From positions 351,715-415,714 of the forward strand of contig NW_027488769.1 in the NCBI RefSeq assembly GCF_050948215.1: a stretch of 64,000 bases of DNA, read 5' to 3'. This document shows positions 62,601 to 64,000 of this stretch, one piece after another; within the stretch, counting starts at the first letter, position 1; each line of letters starts with the position of its first letter. A program made the position numbers and the translations under genes. The notes beneath the pieces are model-generated. The model saw only the letters and a list, made by a program, of their open reading frames with translations, was not told where the DNA came from and searched no databases. The stretch is from Halictus rubicundus (Eukaryota; Arthropoda; Insecta; Hymenoptera; Halictidae).

Positions 62601-64000
62601 TATCCTATCCTATCCTCTATCCTATCCTATCCTCTATCCTATCCTGTCGTCTATCCTATCCTCTATCCTATCCTATCCTCTATCCTATCCTATCCTCTAT
62701 CCTATCCTATCCTCTATCCTATCCTATCCTCTATCCTATCCTATCCTCTATCCTATCCTATCCTCTATCCTATCCTATCCTCTATCCTATCCTATCCTCT
62801 ATCCTATCCTATCCTCTATCCTATCCTATCCTCTATCCTATCCTATCCTCTATCCTATCCAATCCTCTATCCTATCCTATCCTCTATCCTATCCTATCCT
62901 CTATCCTATCCTATCCTCTATCCTATCCTATCGTCTATCCTATCCTCTATGGTATCCTGTCGTCTATCCTATCCTCTATCCTATCCTATCCTCTATCCTA
63001 TCCTATCCTCTATCCTATCCTATCCTCTATCCTAACCTATTCTCTATCCTATCCTGTATCCTATCCTCTACCCTATCCTATCCTCTATCCTATCCTATCC
63101 TCTATCCTATCCTATTCTCTATCCTATCCTGTCGTCTATCCTATCCTGTATCCTATCCTATCCTCTATCCTATCCTATCGTCTATCCTATCCTATCCTCT
63201 ATCCTATCCTATCCTCTATCCTATCCTCTATCCTATCCTATCCTCTATCCTATCCTATCGTCTATGATATCCTATCCACTATCCTTTCCTATCCTCTATC
63301 CTATCCTATCCTCTATCCTATCCTATCCTCTATCCTATCCTCTATCCTATCCTCTATCCTATCCTATCCTCTAATCTATCCTATCGTCTATCCTATCCTC
63401 TATCCTATCCTATCCTCTATCCTATCCTATCCTCTATCCTATCCTATCCTCTATCCTATCCTATCCTATCCTCTATCGTATCCTATCTTCTATCCTATCC
63501 TATTCTCTATCCTATCATATCCTCTATCCTATAATATCCTCTATCCTATCATATCCTCTATCCTATCCTATCTTCTGTCCCATCCTATCCTCTATCCTAT
63601 CAAATCCCCTATCCTATCCTCTATCCTATCCTATCCTCTATCCTATCCTATCTTCTATCTTATCCTCTTTCCTATCCTATCCTCTATCATATCAAATCCC
63701 CTATCCTATCCTCTATCCTATCCTATCATCTATCCTCTATCCTATCCTCTATCCTATCCTATCCTCTATCCTATCCTATCGTCTATCCTATCCTCTATCC
63801 TATCCTATCCTCTATCCTATCCTATCCTCTATCCTATCCTATCCTCTATCCTATCCTCTATCCTATCCTCTATCCTATCCTATCCTCTAATCTATCCTAT
63901 CGTCTATCCTATCCTCTATCCTATCCTATCCTCTATCCTATCCTATCCTCTATCCTATCCTATTCTCTATCCTATCCTGTATCCTATCCTCTACCCTATC
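59613..64000 (+). repeat. Nested duplications of about 2.9 kb and 1.04 kb at the right edge
   Basis: CCAATGCTCTATCCC occurs at about 59613, 61367 and 62406. The rare CTATGGTATCC recurs at 60085 and 62949 (2864 bp) and GTCTATGATATCC at 60379 and 63260 (2881 bp). TATCGTATCC is found near 60595, 61111, 61634, 62150 and 63476, mostly about 520 bp apart, showing a shorter amplification inside. The last unit is cut by the window end. Confidence 0.7.

Larger units (their letters stand above)
33815..64000. repeat. Simple-sequence satellite array, right block
   Basis: Same TATCC/TATCCTC satellite as the left block. From 33815 to about 35200 it follows 18582 to about 19965 at a constant offset of 15233 bp. 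Beyond that the long-range order is different from the left block, with shorter and more varied tandem duplications (843 bp, 5084 bp, 201 bp, about 2.04 kb, about 2.9 kb). No unique sequence, coding region or RNA gene was seen. The array runs off the right edge. Confidence 0.97.

Noticed and set aside
37305..63035. Similar long plus-strand open frames in the right satellite block
   Set aside because: Same artefact of repeat periodicity. Several overlap each other in different frames of the same repeat.

Overview
The window is eukaryotic. It is a very long simple-sequence satellite (about 58 kb of the 64 kb) interrupted once by a structurally complete non-LTR (LINE-type) retrotransposon on the minus strand. 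The element has an ORF1 with three zinc knuckles and an ORF2 with apurinic-type endonuclease, reverse transcriptase and a C-terminal CCHC motif. This layout is typical of the R1/TRAS/SART/Waldo group, which is known mainly from arthropods, so the host is probably an insect or other arthropod. The sequence alone does not name the species.

Layout. 1-27704: satellite made of TATCC (5 bp) and TATCCTC (7 bp) steps, mostly combined as the 12-mer TATCCTATCCTC. Recurrent point variants form a higher-order repeat of about 6.2 kb, each copy with two halves of about 3 kb. 27704-33814: the retrotransposon (about 6.1 kb, GC-rich), read right to left: 5' UTR, ORF1, ORF2 overlapping ORF1 in the -1 frame, 3' UTR, and a poly(A) tail seen as 24-25 T on the plus strand. 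33815-64000: satellite again, with several nested tandem duplications (843 bp, 5084 bp, 201 bp, about 2.04 kb, about 2.9 kb).

How the parts relate. Aligning the two junctions by eye with an uninterrupted paralogous stretch of the same satellite at about 18530-18700 shows that 19 bp (ATCCTATCCTCTATCCTAT) are present on both sides of the element but once in the empty paralogue. This is a target-site duplication. The long intact frames, poly(A) tail and unmutated duplication point to a fairly recent full-length insertion. The 3' UTR also carries a 17-bp stretch that closely resembles the target satellite.

No host gene, tRNA, rRNA or CRISPR array was seen. The many long plus-strand open frames in the satellite (Leu/Ser/Tyr/Pro/Ile only) are by-products of a 12-bp, stop-free repeat and are not annotated as genes. 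The strongest points for follow-up are a possibly undescribed satellite-targeting R1-group family, its unusual ORF1/ORF2 junction (the only nearby in-frame AUG of ORF2 is followed by a stop at codon 4), and the resemblance of the satellite to the insect telomere repeat.
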